Origin: Acidimicrobiales bacterium mtb01 | GTDB lineage: Bacteria; Actinomycetota; Acidimicrobiia; Acidimicrobiales; Ilumatobacteraceae | Direction of reading: 5' to 3' | Assembly: GCA_004379135.1 (NCBI GenBank) | Contig: NBNI01000007.1 | Location: 669,501-733,500, forward strand | DNA length: 64,000 bases | Part shown: positions 25,199-34,081 of the stretch, piece after piece | How positions within the stretch are numbered: position 1 is the stretch's first letter | How the letters are laid out: every line of letters starts with the position of its first letter | Translations under genes and position numbers: made by a program | The notes under the pieces: model-generated | Told to the model about the DNA's origin: nothing | The model's input: the letters and a program-made list of their open reading frames with translations, nothing else | Database searches by the model: none

Positions 25199-27408
25199 TT
25201 CGAACCCTCCCCCGCTGCGACCTTACTTCGTTCGGTCAGAGCTTTCTTCCGAACCGCCTTGTCGATCTGTCTCTGTTTGATCAGTCTCGGAGCTCCGGCC
25301 AGACCCTCGGGGTTCTGCACCGCGGTGATGATGAGACCGATGCCGCCGATGAGAGTCGCGTAGCTCTGAGGGATGTGGAGGATGTTCTCGAGGAAGTTGA
25401 AGTTGAGGCCGTTTGGAGCCACCACGCCGGCCAGAACGGCGCCACTTACCGACGCGATTCCGCCCAGGTAGGCGAACGCCAACACGGTGAGCGATGCGAA
25501 GGCCCCGAAGTAGGCCGGCGTCACCGAACCGAAGCGGTAACCCGACAGCGTTCCGCCCAGACCAGCGATGAACGCGGCCAGACCGAACGCGAGGATCTTG
25601 GTGCGCGCCACGTCGATCCCGGCGGCGGCCGCGGCGCGTTCGTTGGATCGCACAGCCAAGAACTGGCGGCCGGTGTTCGACCGACGCACGTTGACGACCA
25701 TCAAGCACAGGATGACCACGAACACCAGACAGACCACGCCGAACCACACGTTGGGCGGGATGTCGTCGCGACCCTTCAGGCCGGCCACTTTGAGAGCGGT
25801 GTTATTGGGGCCGAAGTCCTTGCCACCGATCTTGGGAGGCTTCACGGGTAATGCTCCAAGCTCGCCGGCGAACGTCTTGTTCTTGAAGACCAGCTGCTCG
25901 ATGGCCACCGCAGCCGACAACGTGATGACGGCCAGGTTGACGCCCCGCAATCGCAGGGCCGGAATGGAAATGATGGCTCCGAAAATGGCCGCCACGAGCG
26001 CTCCGATGATCGGCGCGATCGGGAAGGGTAGACCTTCGAAATACTTCGACATGAAGAAGCCCGCCGTACCGGCGATGGCCATCTGAGCAAGCGAGATCTG
26101 GCCGACGAAGCCGACGAGTACCACCAGTGACAGCGCGATCACCGTGGCCACCAAGGTGTTGATGACCGACTGACGCCAGTCGTAACTCCAGCCGAACAAC
26201 AGCGCCAACACGACGGCCGACGCGCCGATGGTGAGCGGAATCACGTTCTTCGGTGCCGCCGCGAAGGGCATCTTGCCCACCGAAATCGCACCGCGGACCG
26301 GCAGCGACTTGCCGCGCAGGAACATGGCCACCACGATCACGAAGAACGGCAAGGCCAAGGTGAGCCCCGCTGTGGGAAGCACACCGCGAGGGAACCACGT
26401 CTGCGCACCCTGATACTGCACCCAACCCTGCAGCATCGCGATTCCCACCCCGGCGACGACCGTCATGCCGAACGACGTGAAGTTGGCCAGCAACGCCGCG
26501 CCGAGAGCCGGCACGATGAAGAGCGGCAGGGTGATGGTGTCGAGGTTGGTGATGGGCGCCGCCAGGATCCCGAGAAGTCCGGCGATGAGCGTGGACAGGA
26601 CCCAGTTGGCGCCGGCCAGGAAGTCGGGCGAGAAACCGAGGACGATGGCGCCCTTTTCGTTCTCGGCCGCGGCACGCGTGGCCAGGCCGAAGCGCGTGTA
26701 CTTGAACAACGCCCACAAACCGAACGCGATGACGGACACCACGATCACGAGGAACAACTGGTTCTTGGGCACGATGCCCAATTCGCCAGGAAGATCGAAC
26801 TTGCCCTTGGGAAGCGGGAAGGGAACACCCGTCTTGGCCAGTTCGCCGAAGCGAATGCGAAGGAATTCCTGCAGGACGACGAAGAGACCGACAGTGGTGA
26901 CGACCTTGGCCAGTACCGGGGCATTGCGTAGTGGCTTGAAGATCACGAAGTGCAGGAACAGGCCGAGGAGAACGGCCACGATCAGAGCGATGACCGTCGC
27001 GGCAGCGGTGGTCAGACGATCACCGGGCATGTCGATGGTGGTGGGCCAGTTCGGCAAGTCGAGGTACTTGCCCTCGTCGCGGAACCAGTTGACCGGGATC
27101 TCGATGAGAACGAGCGGATTGGGCAACGGTGGGATGTAGAACTTGCCCTCGACCTTGAGGCCGTAATACCAGTAAGCCACGAACACGGTGATCACGCCGT
27201 TGGCGAAGTTCACGACGCCCGAACCGCGGAACGTGAGCACCACGCCCAGGCCGACGGCCGCCATGAGAGCACCGGTTCCGATGTTCGAGAACATCGGAGC
27301 CAACTGGCGCGCGTCCCAGGCGTACAGGATCGCGAACACCGCGATCACGGCCACGATGCCGACCAGAACCTTCTGCTTCTTCACGAAGGCCTTGAGCGAT
27401 TGCTCCAT
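25195..27408 (-). CDS. Fused LivH-LivM-type ABC permease
   Basis: A 737-residue membrane protein containing both permease halves that are usually two genes. Residues about 1-370 form the LivH-like half (GVVLTFRGSGVVNFANG near residue 55; coupling loop RAAAENEKGAIVLGF). A linker with KMPFAAAPKNV (near residue 380) leads to the LivM-like half (VGQISLAQMAIAGTAGFF; coupling loop RSNERAAAAAGIDVARTK). Around 16-18 hydrophobic segments are visible. An insertion of about 50 residues (VEGKFYIPPLPNPLVLIEIP) in the first half is probably extracytoplasmic. It would make a single-chain channel for LivF and LivG. It is separated from the SBP gene by two hairpins. Confidence 0.9.
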   Translation of the reverse strand: MEQSLKAFVKKQKVLVGIVAVIAVFAILYAWDARQLAPMFSNIGTGALMAAVGLGVVLTFRGSGVVNFANGVITVFVAYWYYGLKVEGKFYIPPLPNPLVLIEIPVNWFRDEGKYLDLPNWPTTIDMPGDRLTTAAATVIALIVAVLLGLFLHFVIFKPLRNAPVLAKVVTTVGLFVVLQEFLRIRFGELAKTGVPFPLPKGKFDLPGELGIVPKNQLFLVIVVSVIAFGLWALFKYTRFGLATRAAAENEKGAIVLGFSPDFLAGANWVLSTLIAGLLGILAAPITNLDTITLPLFIVPALGAALLANFTSFGMTVVAGVGIAMLQGWVQYQGAQTWFPRGVLPTAGLTLALPFFVIVVAMFLRGKSLPVRGAISVGKMPFAAAPKNVIPLTIGASAVVLALLFGWSYDWRQSVINTLVATVIALSLVVLVGFVGQISLAQMAIAGTAGFFMSKYFEGLPFPIAPIIGALVAAIFGAIISIPALRLRGVNLAVITLSAAVAIEQLVFKNKTFAGELGALPVKPPKIGGKDFGPNNTALKVAGLKGRDDIPPNVWFGVVCLVFVVILCLMVVNVRRSNTGRQFLAVRSNERAAAAAGIDVARTKILAFGLAAFIAGLGGTLSGYRFGSVTPAYFGAFASLTVLAFAYLGGIASVSGAVLAGVVAPNGLNFNFLENILHIPQSYATLIGGIGLIITAVQNPEGLAGAPRLIKQRQIDKAVRKKALTERSKVAAGEGSK

Positions 27409-27450
27409 GTCACTCCCCCTGATCGCCCCTGCAGGCGAAACCCCAACGAG

Positions 27451-27466
27451 TGGACCGAACGGTCCA
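27451..27466 (-). terminator. Small hairpin between SBP and permease genes
   Basis: TGGACC-GAAC-GGTCCA, a 6-bp stem with a tetraloop, just before the larger hairpin when read toward the permease. It may help hold the upstream mRNA end in place. Confidence 0.35.
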
Positions 27467-27471
27467 TGCGG

Positions 27472-27501
27472 GAGGGTGCGGGGATCGCTCCCCGCACCCT
27501 C
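27472..27501 (-). terminator. Strong attenuating hairpin after the SBP gene
   Basis: A perfect 13-bp GC-rich stem (GAGGGTGCGGGGA and its complement) with loop TCGC. It lies in the 140-bp gap between the receptor gene and the permease gene of one operon, with no U-tract. It probably gives partial termination or protects the receptor mRNA, so that more receptor than channel is made. Confidence 0.6.
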
Positions 27502-27548
27502 GACGCGATGTACTGACTACGTACTGACTAACTGGTGCTGATCGGAGA

Positions 27549-28943
27549 TCAGCCAGCCAGTTCGGCGATCGGGTTGATCGCCTTGCCGTTGTAACCGTCG
27601 GCGATGGAGACGTACTCGGTGCCCTGCTGCTGCTGGATACCGATCGAGAAACCACAGAGCGACGGGAAGGTGGGGTTGCCACCGCACTTGAAGTCGCCCA
27701 CGCCGGCCCACATCGGGCCGGTGAAGGCCTTGGCTGCCTCACGGAAACCCGCCGAGTCGGTCACACCTTCGTTGATGAACTTCACGAGGGTCATGAGCGT
27801 TCCGAAGGTCGGTCCACCGAAGCCGGTGTACTCGGGGTTCTCCACGCCGGTCTCCTTGGCCCAGGCCAGGGCTGCGTCGATGTAGGCGTCGTTCTCGGGG
27901 TTGCCCGGAATCTCGTACGAGTAGCCGTAGCCGCCGAAGTACCAGCCGTCAGGCAGATTGCCCTGTTCACCGACCGACTTCAGGTGGTCCTGCATCGGGA
28001 TTCCGAAGCAGAGACCAGTGGTGACGACCGTGGTCTCGATCTCGAGGGTCTTGAGCGCGTCGTACACGCCGATGCAACCCTGGATGGTCACGAGCGGATA
28101 GAAGACGTCGGCCTTGTCGGCGCCCGACGACTGGATGGCGGTGGCCATTTCGGTCGCGCCAGCGGTGTCGGCCACCGGAACGCCAGTGACTTCCACGCCG
28201 AGAGCTTCGAGGATCGGCTTGGTGAGAGCGGTGAAGGCCACCGTTCCGGCCGGGTTGTCGTTGTACACGACCGCCACAGACTTCACTTCCTTGCCTTCGA
28301 TCTCAGGCACGTACTTGGCCGCGAACACGGCGAGGCCCTGAACCACGCCGGGCGAGCCGGGCGTGAACGCGTACGCGTCGGTGGCGAGGAACTCAGGCGT
28401 GGTGACGGGGTTCGGCAAGAAGACCGGCTTCTTGTCCTTCAAGGTGTCGAGGAGCGGAGCGTTGCCGTTGAACATCGCACCGACCAGCACGGCCTGGATC
28501 TCATCATTGGCGAGGAACTCCTGGGCGCACTTCTGGCCGTCCTCTTCCTTGGTGACGAAGCACTTGACGAGTTCGATCGGGCGACCGCCGACGCCACCGA
28601 GGAAGTTATTGATGAACCACACGCCGGCGTCAGCGCCCACGGAGGCTTCGGGGAACGCGGGGGTGCCGCCTTCCTGGTTCACGTAACCGATCTTGATCGG
28701 ATCACCCGAAGCGACGCCGCCGGGTCCGCCGGTGTACGCGACACCGGTGTCGATCGACGACTGCAGAACCGGCAATTCGCCGGCCGGTGCCTCGGTGGCC
28801 GGAGCTTCCGAACCAGCCGGAGCCTCAGTCGCCGCCGGGGCTTCCGTGGCCGGAGCATCCGAGCCGCTGTCTTCGCTACATGCCGCCGCGAACAAGCCGA
28901 GAACGGCGATGCCCGCGACAAGAGCAGTACTTCTCTTTCTCAC
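27549..28943 (-). CDS. ABC transporter substrate-binding lipoprotein (LivK type)
   Basis: A 464-residue periplasmic-binding type I receptor. The signal peptide ends with LFAAACS, lipidated at Cys22. Next comes a 30-residue linker of repeated ATEAPA units (about residues 30-58), a flexible tether common in actinobacterial lipoproteins. The binding domain starts near PIKIGYVNQEGG and has the usual order of the leucine-binding fold (VLVGAMFNGNAPL, FVYN-like AVVYNDNPAG). Extra Cys residues (KCFVTKEEDGQKC, FKCGGNPTFPSLC) could form disulfides. It is first in the importer operon, with operator-like site C about 70 bp upstream. The ligand is unknown. Confidence 0.9.
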   Translation of the reverse strand: MRKRSTALVAGIAVLGLFAAACSEDSGSDAPATEAPAATEAPAGSEAPATEAPAGELPVLQSSIDTGVAYTGGPGGVASGDPIKIGYVNQEGGTPAFPEASVGADAGVWFINNFLGGVGGRPIELVKCFVTKEEDGQKCAQEFLANDEIQAVLVGAMFNGNAPLLDTLKDKKPVFLPNPVTTPEFLATDAYAFTPGSPGVVQGLAVFAAKYVPEIEGKEVKSVAVVYNDNPAGTVAFTALTKPILEALGVEVTGVPVADTAGATEMATAIQSSGADKADVFYPLVTIQGCIGVYDALKTLEIETTVVTTGLCFGIPMQDHLKSVGEQGNLPDGWYFGGYGYSYEIPGNPENDAYIDAALAWAKETGVENPEYTGFGGPTFGTLMTLVKFINEGVTDSAGFREAAKAFTGPMWAGVGDFKCGGNPTFPSLCGFSIGIQQQQGTEYVSIADGYNGKAINPIAELAG

Positions 28944-29012
28944 GTGATTATCCCCCTGGATGGACGACCGGTTGCCGGGTGGTAACCGGATTCAGAGTGC
29001 TTTCCTAGCACG

Positions 29013-29032
29013 AAGTAACCGTCTGGTTAGTA
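29013..29032. promoter_or_regulatory. Operator-like palindrome, site C
   Basis: Read on the minus strand, TACTAACCAGACGGTTACTT. Its core TAACC-GTCT-GGTTA is an inverted repeat. It lies about 70 bp upstream of the substrate-binding protein gene and downstream of the crotonase stop. It resembles sites A and B near the P450 and molybdopterin genes. Confidence 0.55.
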
Positions 29033-29039
29033 ACCGAAG

Positions 29040-29873
29040 TCACGGATTCGGGCCGGACTCCCGGTAGTCCCCGAAGGCGGCGTCGCGCTCACTGAGGGCG
29101 GCCGTGACCCCCTTGGTGGCGAACGACTGCATGTAGTCCATCGACGATTTCTGATGGAATCCGAGGGCCTGGATCTCGGCGGTGGCTCGGATGCCGGTCC
29201 GGATGCCCATGGCCTCCATCGCCCGGTGGGCGGCCCGCTTGTTGAGGGCCAGAAGATCGGGCGGGATCTTGGCCACCCGTTCGGCCACCGCGACCACCGC
29301 GGCATCCAGGTCGGCGACCGGGAAGGCCCGGTTGGCGAAACCGTTGGCGACGGCCTCGGTCCCCGTCATCGAGTCGCCCGTGAGCAGCGCTTCCATGCCC
29401 CGGCGCAACCCCATCATCCAGGTCTGCCATTGCATGTCGGGCGGCGACATGAGCCGCACCGGCGGGTAGCCGATCTGGGCGTCCTCGGCCACGTACACGA
29501 GGTCGCAGGCCGTGGCGAGTTCGGTTCCGCCGGCCAGGCAGTAGCCATGGACCTGGCCGATGATCGGCGTGGACATGTCCCACATCTCGAACCAGTTGTT
29601 GACGACGTGACGCGACCACCAGCCGTCGGCCCGCGAGATGGCCCTCTCCACGTCGCTGTTGGCCGAACCGAGGTCGTAGCCGGCCGAGAAGCACGGACCG
29701 GCCCCGCGAATGACCATCACCGACACGTTCTTGTCCTTGTCGCCGGCTCGCAGCGCGTCGAACAGCGCCCCGCGAAGCGCATCGTTGAGCGCGTTGCGCT
29801 TCTCGGGGCGGTTGAGCGTGAACCGACGCACCTTCGGCGCCGGATCGTCGACGAGCAGAACGGGTTCGGACAT
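29040..29873 (-). CDS. Enoyl-CoA hydratase/isomerase (crotonase) family protein
   Basis: A 277-residue crotonase-fold enzyme acting on an acyl-CoA thioester. Oxyanion-hole segments are CFSAGYDLG (about residue 65) and HGYCLAGGTELATACD (about residue 110). The latter gives one catalytic Glu, and the second usual acid position lies in IGYPPVRLMSPP, where a Pro-rich sequence replaces the normal Glu region. Hydration is therefore uncertain, and isomerase or lyase activity is possible. The ATG follows GAGAGGGA. It is downstream of an acyl-CoA synthetase with 11 bp between, so ligation followed by crotonase action is expected. Confidence 0.85.
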   Translation of the reverse strand: MSEPVLLVDDPAPKVRRFTLNRPEKRNALNDALRGALFDALRAGDKDKNVSVMVIRGAGPCFSAGYDLGSANSDVERAISRADGWWSRHVVNNWFEMWDMSTPIIGQVHGYCLAGGTELATACDLVYVAEDAQIGYPPVRLMSPPDMQWQTWMMGLRRGMEALLTGDSMTGTEAVANGFANRAFPVADLDAAVVAVAERVAKIPPDLLALNKRAAHRAMEAMGIRTGIRATAEIQALGFHQKSSMDYMQSFATKGVTAALSERDAAFGDYRESGPNP

Positions 29874-29884
29874 GGCGGTCCCTC

Positions 29885-31420
29885 TCACTTCTCCCAGTAC
29901 GGAGCGCGCAACTTGCGCTTGTTGATCTTGCCCATCGTGTTGCGGCCGAGATCGTCGACGAACTCGACGGTGCGCGGGCACTTGAAATGACTCAGACGTT
30001 CGCGGCAGAACCCGAGGATCTCGGACGGGTCGGGCCGCGACGCCGGGTCGCGCAGCATGACCAGGGCCTTCAACTCCTCGCCCATTTCGGGATGCGGCAC
30101 GCCGATGCAGGCGACGTCGAGCACGGCCGGATGCTGGACGAGCACCTGTTCGGCTTCGGCCGGGTAGATGTTCACTCCACCCGACACCACCATGTCGCTG
30201 AAGCGGTCGGTGATGAACACGTAGCCATCGGCATCCACGTAGCCGATCTCGCCGAGCGTGAACACGCCGGGAGCGATGTTCGCCTGCATGGTCTTCTCCG
30301 GATCATTCGGGTACACCACGCCGCGGCCGGTCGCGTCCTTGAAGAACAACCGGCCCTCGGTGTTGGCCGGAACCTCGTTGCCGTCGTCGTCGAGGACCAG
30401 CACCGAGAACGGCGGAATGGGGCGACCCACCGATCCGGGGTGCTCGAGCCACTCGACGCTCGTGATCTGGCACGTGGTGCCCACTTCGGTCGCTCCGTAG
30501 GCGTCGGTGAACACCGGCCCCCACCACTCGATCATCGCCCGCTTCACGTCCACCGGACACGACGCCCCGGTGTGGGCGGCCAACTTCATCGACGAGACGT
30601 CGTACTTCTTCTTCACCTCGTCGGGCAGCGCCAACATGCGCACGAAGTGCGTCGGCACCATGACCGACGATTCGGTCTTGTAGCGGTCGATCGCCTGCAA
30701 TGTCTTCTCGGCGTCGAACTTGGCGAGGATCACCATCGGCACGCCGCACACCAGGAGACGCATGCCGGTGAGCGGACCGGTGTGGTACATCGGGCCGACC
30801 ACCAAGTGGGTGCCGAAGATCGCGAAGCGGTTGCCCTTCATGGCTTCGAGGTGCTCGGCCATGGTCGAGCCGCCGGCGAACATCGTGGGCGGCAGCTCAG
30901 TGCCCTTCGGACGACCGGTCGTGCCCGAGGTGTAGAGCAGATTGGCGCGCGGCTTCACGTCGAGGGGCGGATCGCCCGGATCGCCGGCGGCCAGCCACTC
31001 GTGCCACGGCGTCACTCCCGCCGCACTCACTCCCCAACCGACCAGTTCGACGGTTCGACCTTCGGCCCGCGCGATGTCGACGGCGGCGATTCCGCGGTCG
31101 ACGGTCTCGGGTCCGACGAACACGATGCGTGCATCGGAGTCGACGAGGATGTACGCCGCTTCATCGGCGGTGAGATGGAAGTTCACCGGAACCGTCGACG
31201 CGCTGCCGAGCAGCGAACCGAGGTGGGCCAACGCCGTCTCGGCGGCGTTCTCGGCGAAGACCGCCACGCGACGGGCCTGACCGAGATCGCGTGACAGCAC
31301 GTTGTTGGCCACGCGATTGAGGACGTCGCCAACCTCGGCCCACGTGAGGGTCTTGTCGGGGTCGCGAACGGCGATCTCATCGGGGCGGTCGGCCGCGAGT
31401 TGGCTGGCGAAGGCGGGCAT
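29885..31420 (-). CDS. Acyl-CoA synthetase (AMP-forming)
   Basis: A 511-residue ANL-superfamily ligase making an acyl-CoA from acid, ATP and CoA. The P-loop is LLYTSGTTGRPKGTE (about residue 163). The adenylate motif is DAYGATEVGTT, the hinge motif is ITDRFSDMVVSGGVNIYPAEAE, and the catalytic Lys is in NTMGKINKRKLR near the end. This TSGTTGRPKG type differs from the TGGTTG FadD19-type ligases elsewhere in the window and resembles FadD13- or benzoate-ligase-like enzymes. It is followed by a crotonase and preceded by an NTF2-like gene, all leftward. Confidence 0.88.
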   Translation of the reverse strand: MPAFASQLAADRPDEIAVRDPDKTLTWAEVGDVLNRVANNVLSRDLGQARRVAVFAENAAETALAHLGSLLGSASTVPVNFHLTADEAAYILVDSDARIVFVGPETVDRGIAAVDIARAEGRTVELVGWGVSAAGVTPWHEWLAAGDPGDPPLDVKPRANLLYTSGTTGRPKGTELPPTMFAGGSTMAEHLEAMKGNRFAIFGTHLVVGPMYHTGPLTGMRLLVCGVPMVILAKFDAEKTLQAIDRYKTESSVMVPTHFVRMLALPDEVKKKYDVSSMKLAAHTGASCPVDVKRAMIEWWGPVFTDAYGATEVGTTCQITSVEWLEHPGSVGRPIPPFSVLVLDDDGNEVPANTEGRLFFKDATGRGVVYPNDPEKTMQANIAPGVFTLGEIGYVDADGYVFITDRFSDMVVSGGVNIYPAEAEQVLVQHPAVLDVACIGVPHPEMGEELKALVMLRDPASRPDPSEILGFCRERLSHFKCPRTVEFVDDLGRNTMGKINKRKLRAPYWEK

Positions 31421-31438
31421 TGTCGTGAACCCTCTCGA

Positions 31439-31942
31439 TCAGACGTCGGGCGCGACGCCACGCGCCTCGAGGCCGGCCCGATCGTTGCTGAAGTCGGCCG
31501 ACAGATCGGCCGGGCCGCGATAGTGAGGCTGCAGGAATCGCCGCGTGAAGAGCCACTGGCCGTCCACCTTGCGGTAGGCGTCGTCGTAATGGGCCAACAG
31601 GATCGCGCGGTCGTTGTTGACGGTGCGGAAGCGTTCGCCAATGGCCCACCGGCCCACCGCCTGATCGGTGGCGCCGTTCTCGTACCAGACGTCTCCGTTG
31701 TAGACCTGCTGCACCACCGAGGCCATTCCGCCCATCGCGGCGTACCAGAGCTTCACGATGGATTCCTTGCCCTCGACCAGCCGTCCTCCGCCGAGATCCC
31801 ACACGGCTTCGTCGGCCCAGCAACTGGCCCACTGGACCCCGTTGCGGTGCACCACGGCGTCGGCGTAGCGGTTGATGAGGCGCTGGATCGACACGTAATC
31901 GTCGGTGCTGGCCGGTCGGCCGGGAGCATGCGGTGAAGTCAT
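31439..31942 (-). CDS. NTF2-like (SnoaL) family protein
   Basis: A 167-residue alpha+beta-barrel protein. The N-terminal helix carries IQRLINRYADAVVHRNGVQWASCWADEAVWDL, the signature of the SnoaL_4 group, which contains small cyclases, isomerases and subunits resembling ring-hydroxylase beta chains. A WLFTRRFLQPHYRG strand closes the cone. No catalytic residue set is certain. It heads the ligase-crotonase operon and is divergent from a P450. GGACT...AGTCC flanks a TAGAAC -10-like element just before the ATG. Confidence 0.78.
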   Translation of the reverse strand: MTSPHAPGRPASTDDYVSIQRLINRYADAVVHRNGVQWASCWADEAVWDLGGGRLVEGKESIVKLWYAAMGGMASVVQQVYNGDVWYENGATDQAVGRWAIGERFRTVNNDRAILLAHYDDAYRKVDGQWLFTRRFLQPHYRGPADLSADFSNDRAGLEARGVAPDV

Positions 31943-31973
31943 GGACTCGTTCTAGTCCACCGAGGCGACATGA

Positions 31974-31979
31974 CATGAT
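31974..31979 (+). promoter_or_regulatory. Leaderless -10-like element of a P450 gene
   Basis: CATGAT, 6 nt before the ATG at 31986. It overlaps the palindrome GACATGATGTC, which could be an operator. The shared intergenic region with the divergent NTF2-like gene is only 43 bp. Confidence 0.35.
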
Positions 31980-31985
31980 GTCGAC

Positions 31986-33251
31986 ATGACGGAGGAGGCA
32001 ACGTCCCCGGTCGATCTCGCGCAGTTGACGCTGCTCGACCCCGACGTGTCCGACTGCCCGTACGCGGCGTACGACGCGTTGCGCGACGAGGCTCCGGTGT
32101 GGCGCGATCCGCGCACCGGCATGTTCGTGATCACCCGGTACGAGGACGTGCGCACGGTGCTGCTCGACGTCGAGCGTTTCACCAGTGCCCGCAATCGCGG
32201 TCGCATCGACCCGCGGTCGGCCATGTTGCGGCGCATCTACGAGGAGAAGGGCTGGGTCCCGGCGGCGACACTGGCCGGGCGCGACGACCCCGAGCACCGC
32301 GAGATGCGCGGTCTGTTCAACCACGCGTTCCGGCCGGCCAAGATCAAGGAGCTCGATCCCTTCATCGAGTCGCTCGCCCATCGTCTCATCGACGGCTTCA
32401 TCGACACGGCCCGCTGCGACTGGGTGCGGTCGTTCGCGATTCCGCTACCGCTCATCGTGATCGGCCGACAGATGGGTGCGCGCGAAGAGGACATCTGGCA
32501 GATCAAGGCCTGGACCGACGCGTGGGTGCAGCGGCTCGGCATGATGCAGAGCGAGGAGGAGGCGATCTGGTCGACCGAGCAGGAGATCGCCGCCCAGCAC
32601 TACTTCCAGCCGATCTTCGATCGGCTCCGTCGCGAACCCGACGACACGCTCCTGTCCGACCTGGTCAACACCGTGATCCCCGAATGGGGGCGCACCCTCA
32701 CCGACAACGAGTTGCACTCCGAGATGATGGCCGACACGTTCGTGGGCGGATCGGAGACCACCACCAACGCACTGGCCGAGGGCGTTCGACTTCTCGTGAA
32801 CAATCCGTCCGAATGGGAGAAGGTCACGTCCGACCCCGACAAATACGTGCCCCTGCTCGCCGAAGAGGTGTTGCGCCTCGAAGGTCCGGTGCAGGGTCTG
32901 TTCCGCACCGCGGCCGTCGACGTCGAGATGCACGGGGTGTCCATCCCGGCCGGTTCGGTGGTCAACGTGCGTTACGCGGCCGCCAATCGCGATCCGCAGC
33001 AGTTCGAATGCCCGGCCGACATGGACCTCGATCGCGAGAACCTGCGCAGCCATCTCGCGTTCGGGTTCGGAACGCACCATTGCCTCGGCGCGCCCTTGGC
33101 CCGGCGCGAACTCGTGATCGGATTCCGGGCTCTGGTCGATCGAGTCGAGCGCCTGTGGTTCGTGGACGGAGCCAACGACTTCCGCCATCACCCCAACTTC
33201 TGCCTGCGCGCCCTCAAGGAACTGCACGTCGGTTTCACGCCCCGTCGCTGA
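31986..33251 (+). CDS. Cytochrome P450 (with SDR and Rieske genes)
   Basis: A 421-residue P450. The I-helix motif is GGSETT (254-259), in which Ser replaces the usual Asp or His beside the conserved Glu. ExxR is at 294-297 and heme Cys366 is in FGFGTHHCLG. The C-helix sequence DDPEHREMRGLFNHAF is conserved. It is followed at 32 bp by an SDR and then a Rieske oxygenase, so the three probably act in sequence on one molecule. No redox partner gene is adjacent. Confidence 0.92.
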   Translation: MTEEATSPVDLAQLTLLDPDVSDCPYAAYDALRDEAPVWRDPRTGMFVITRYEDVRTVLLDVERFTSARNRGRIDPRSAMLRRIYEEKGWVPAATLAGRDDPEHREMRGLFNHAFRPAKIKELDPFIESLAHRLIDGFIDTARCDWVRSFAIPLPLIVIGRQMGAREEDIWQIKAWTDAWVQRLGMMQSEEEAIWSTEQEIAAQHYFQPIFDRLRREPDDTLLSDLVNTVIPEWGRTLTDNELHSEMMADTFVGGSETTTNALAEGVRLLVNNPSEWEKVTSDPDKYVPLLAEEVLRLEGPVQGLFRTAAVDVEMHGVSIPAGSVVNVRYAAANRDPQQFECPADMDLDRENLRSHLAFGFGTHHCLGAPLARRELVIGFRALVDRVERLWFVDGANDFRHHPNFCLRALKELHVGFTPRR

Positions 33252-33283
33252 AACCTGTCGACATCACCTTCTCAAGGAGACCC

Positions 33284-34081
33284 ATGATCCCCGACCACTC
33301 GAACAAGACACTGGCTCAACTCCTCGATCTGTCGGGACGGCGGGCGGTCGTCACCGGTGGCGCCAAGGGAATCGGGGCACAGACCGCTCGACGGCTGGCC
33401 GAAGCCGGAGCCGACGTGGTGGTCGCCGACCTCGATCTGTCGGCGGCGACCATGACCGCGACCGACATCGCGAACGCGACCGGGCGCACGATCGTGGCCG
33501 CCTTCATCGACGTGGGCGACACCTCGTCGATCGTCGCCGCCGCCGACGCTGCGATGAGCCGACTCGGAGGCATCGACATCTGGGTCAACAACGCCGGCAT
33601 CTACCCCACCACGGGCCCGGCCATCGAGGCGACCGACGAGTTCATCGACCGCATGCTGTCGATCAACGTGCGCGGAAGCTTCGCCGGCGCCCGTGAGGCG
33701 GCCAAGCGGATGAAGTCGGGCGTGATCATCAACCTGGCCTCGATCGCCGGCTTGAGCGCCACTGCGGGCATCAGTGCGTACGTGATGTCGAAGCACGCGG
33801 TGATCGGCATGACCAAGGTTCTGTCGCGCGAGTTCGCTCCGCTCGACATCCGAGTCGTGGCCGTCGCCCCCGGTCCGATCGACACACCCGGTGTCCAGGA
33901 TCAGCTGGCACCACTCAAGGCGGCCGGTGTCGACGTCGGCGCGATGCTGTCGAAGACTCCGCTCGGTCGCGGTGGCGTGCCCGACGACATCGCGCGGGCG
34001 ATCGTGTTCCTCGCGTCCGACATGGCCGCCTGGGTGAACGCCGAAACCTTGGTCGTGGACGCCGGTTCGCTCGCCCGCTGA
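33284..34081 (+). CDS. Short-chain dehydrogenase
   Basis: A classical SDR of 265 residues. The cofactor motif is TGGAKGIG (about residues 24-31), ADLD follows the second strand (NAD preference), NNAG is in VNNAGIYP, and the catalytic set is Ser in LASIAG and YVMSKHA. The PGPIDTPGVQ loop is near the substrate site. AAGGAGA lies before the ATG. Its TGA overlaps the ATG of the Rieske gene (TGATG). It is likely to oxidise the alcohol made by the P450 (inference). Confidence 0.88.
   Translation: MIPDHSNKTLAQLLDLSGRRAVVTGGAKGIGAQTARRLAEAGADVVVADLDLSAATMTATDIANATGRTIVAAFIDVGDTSSIVAAADAAMSRLGGIDIWVNNAGIYPTTGPAIEATDEFIDRMLSINVRGSFAGAREAAKRMKSGVIINLASIAGLSATAGISAYVMSKHAVIGMTKVLSREFAPLDIRVVAVAPGPIDTPGVQDQLAPLKAAGVDVGAMLSKTPLGRGGVPDDIARAIVFLASDMAAWVNAETLVVDAGSLAR

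Noticed and set aside
23737-28943. Branched-chain amino acid importer as a firm assignment
   Set aside because: The fold families match Liv proteins, but the catabolic neighbours and shared operator point to another ligand. Only the transporter type is claimed.
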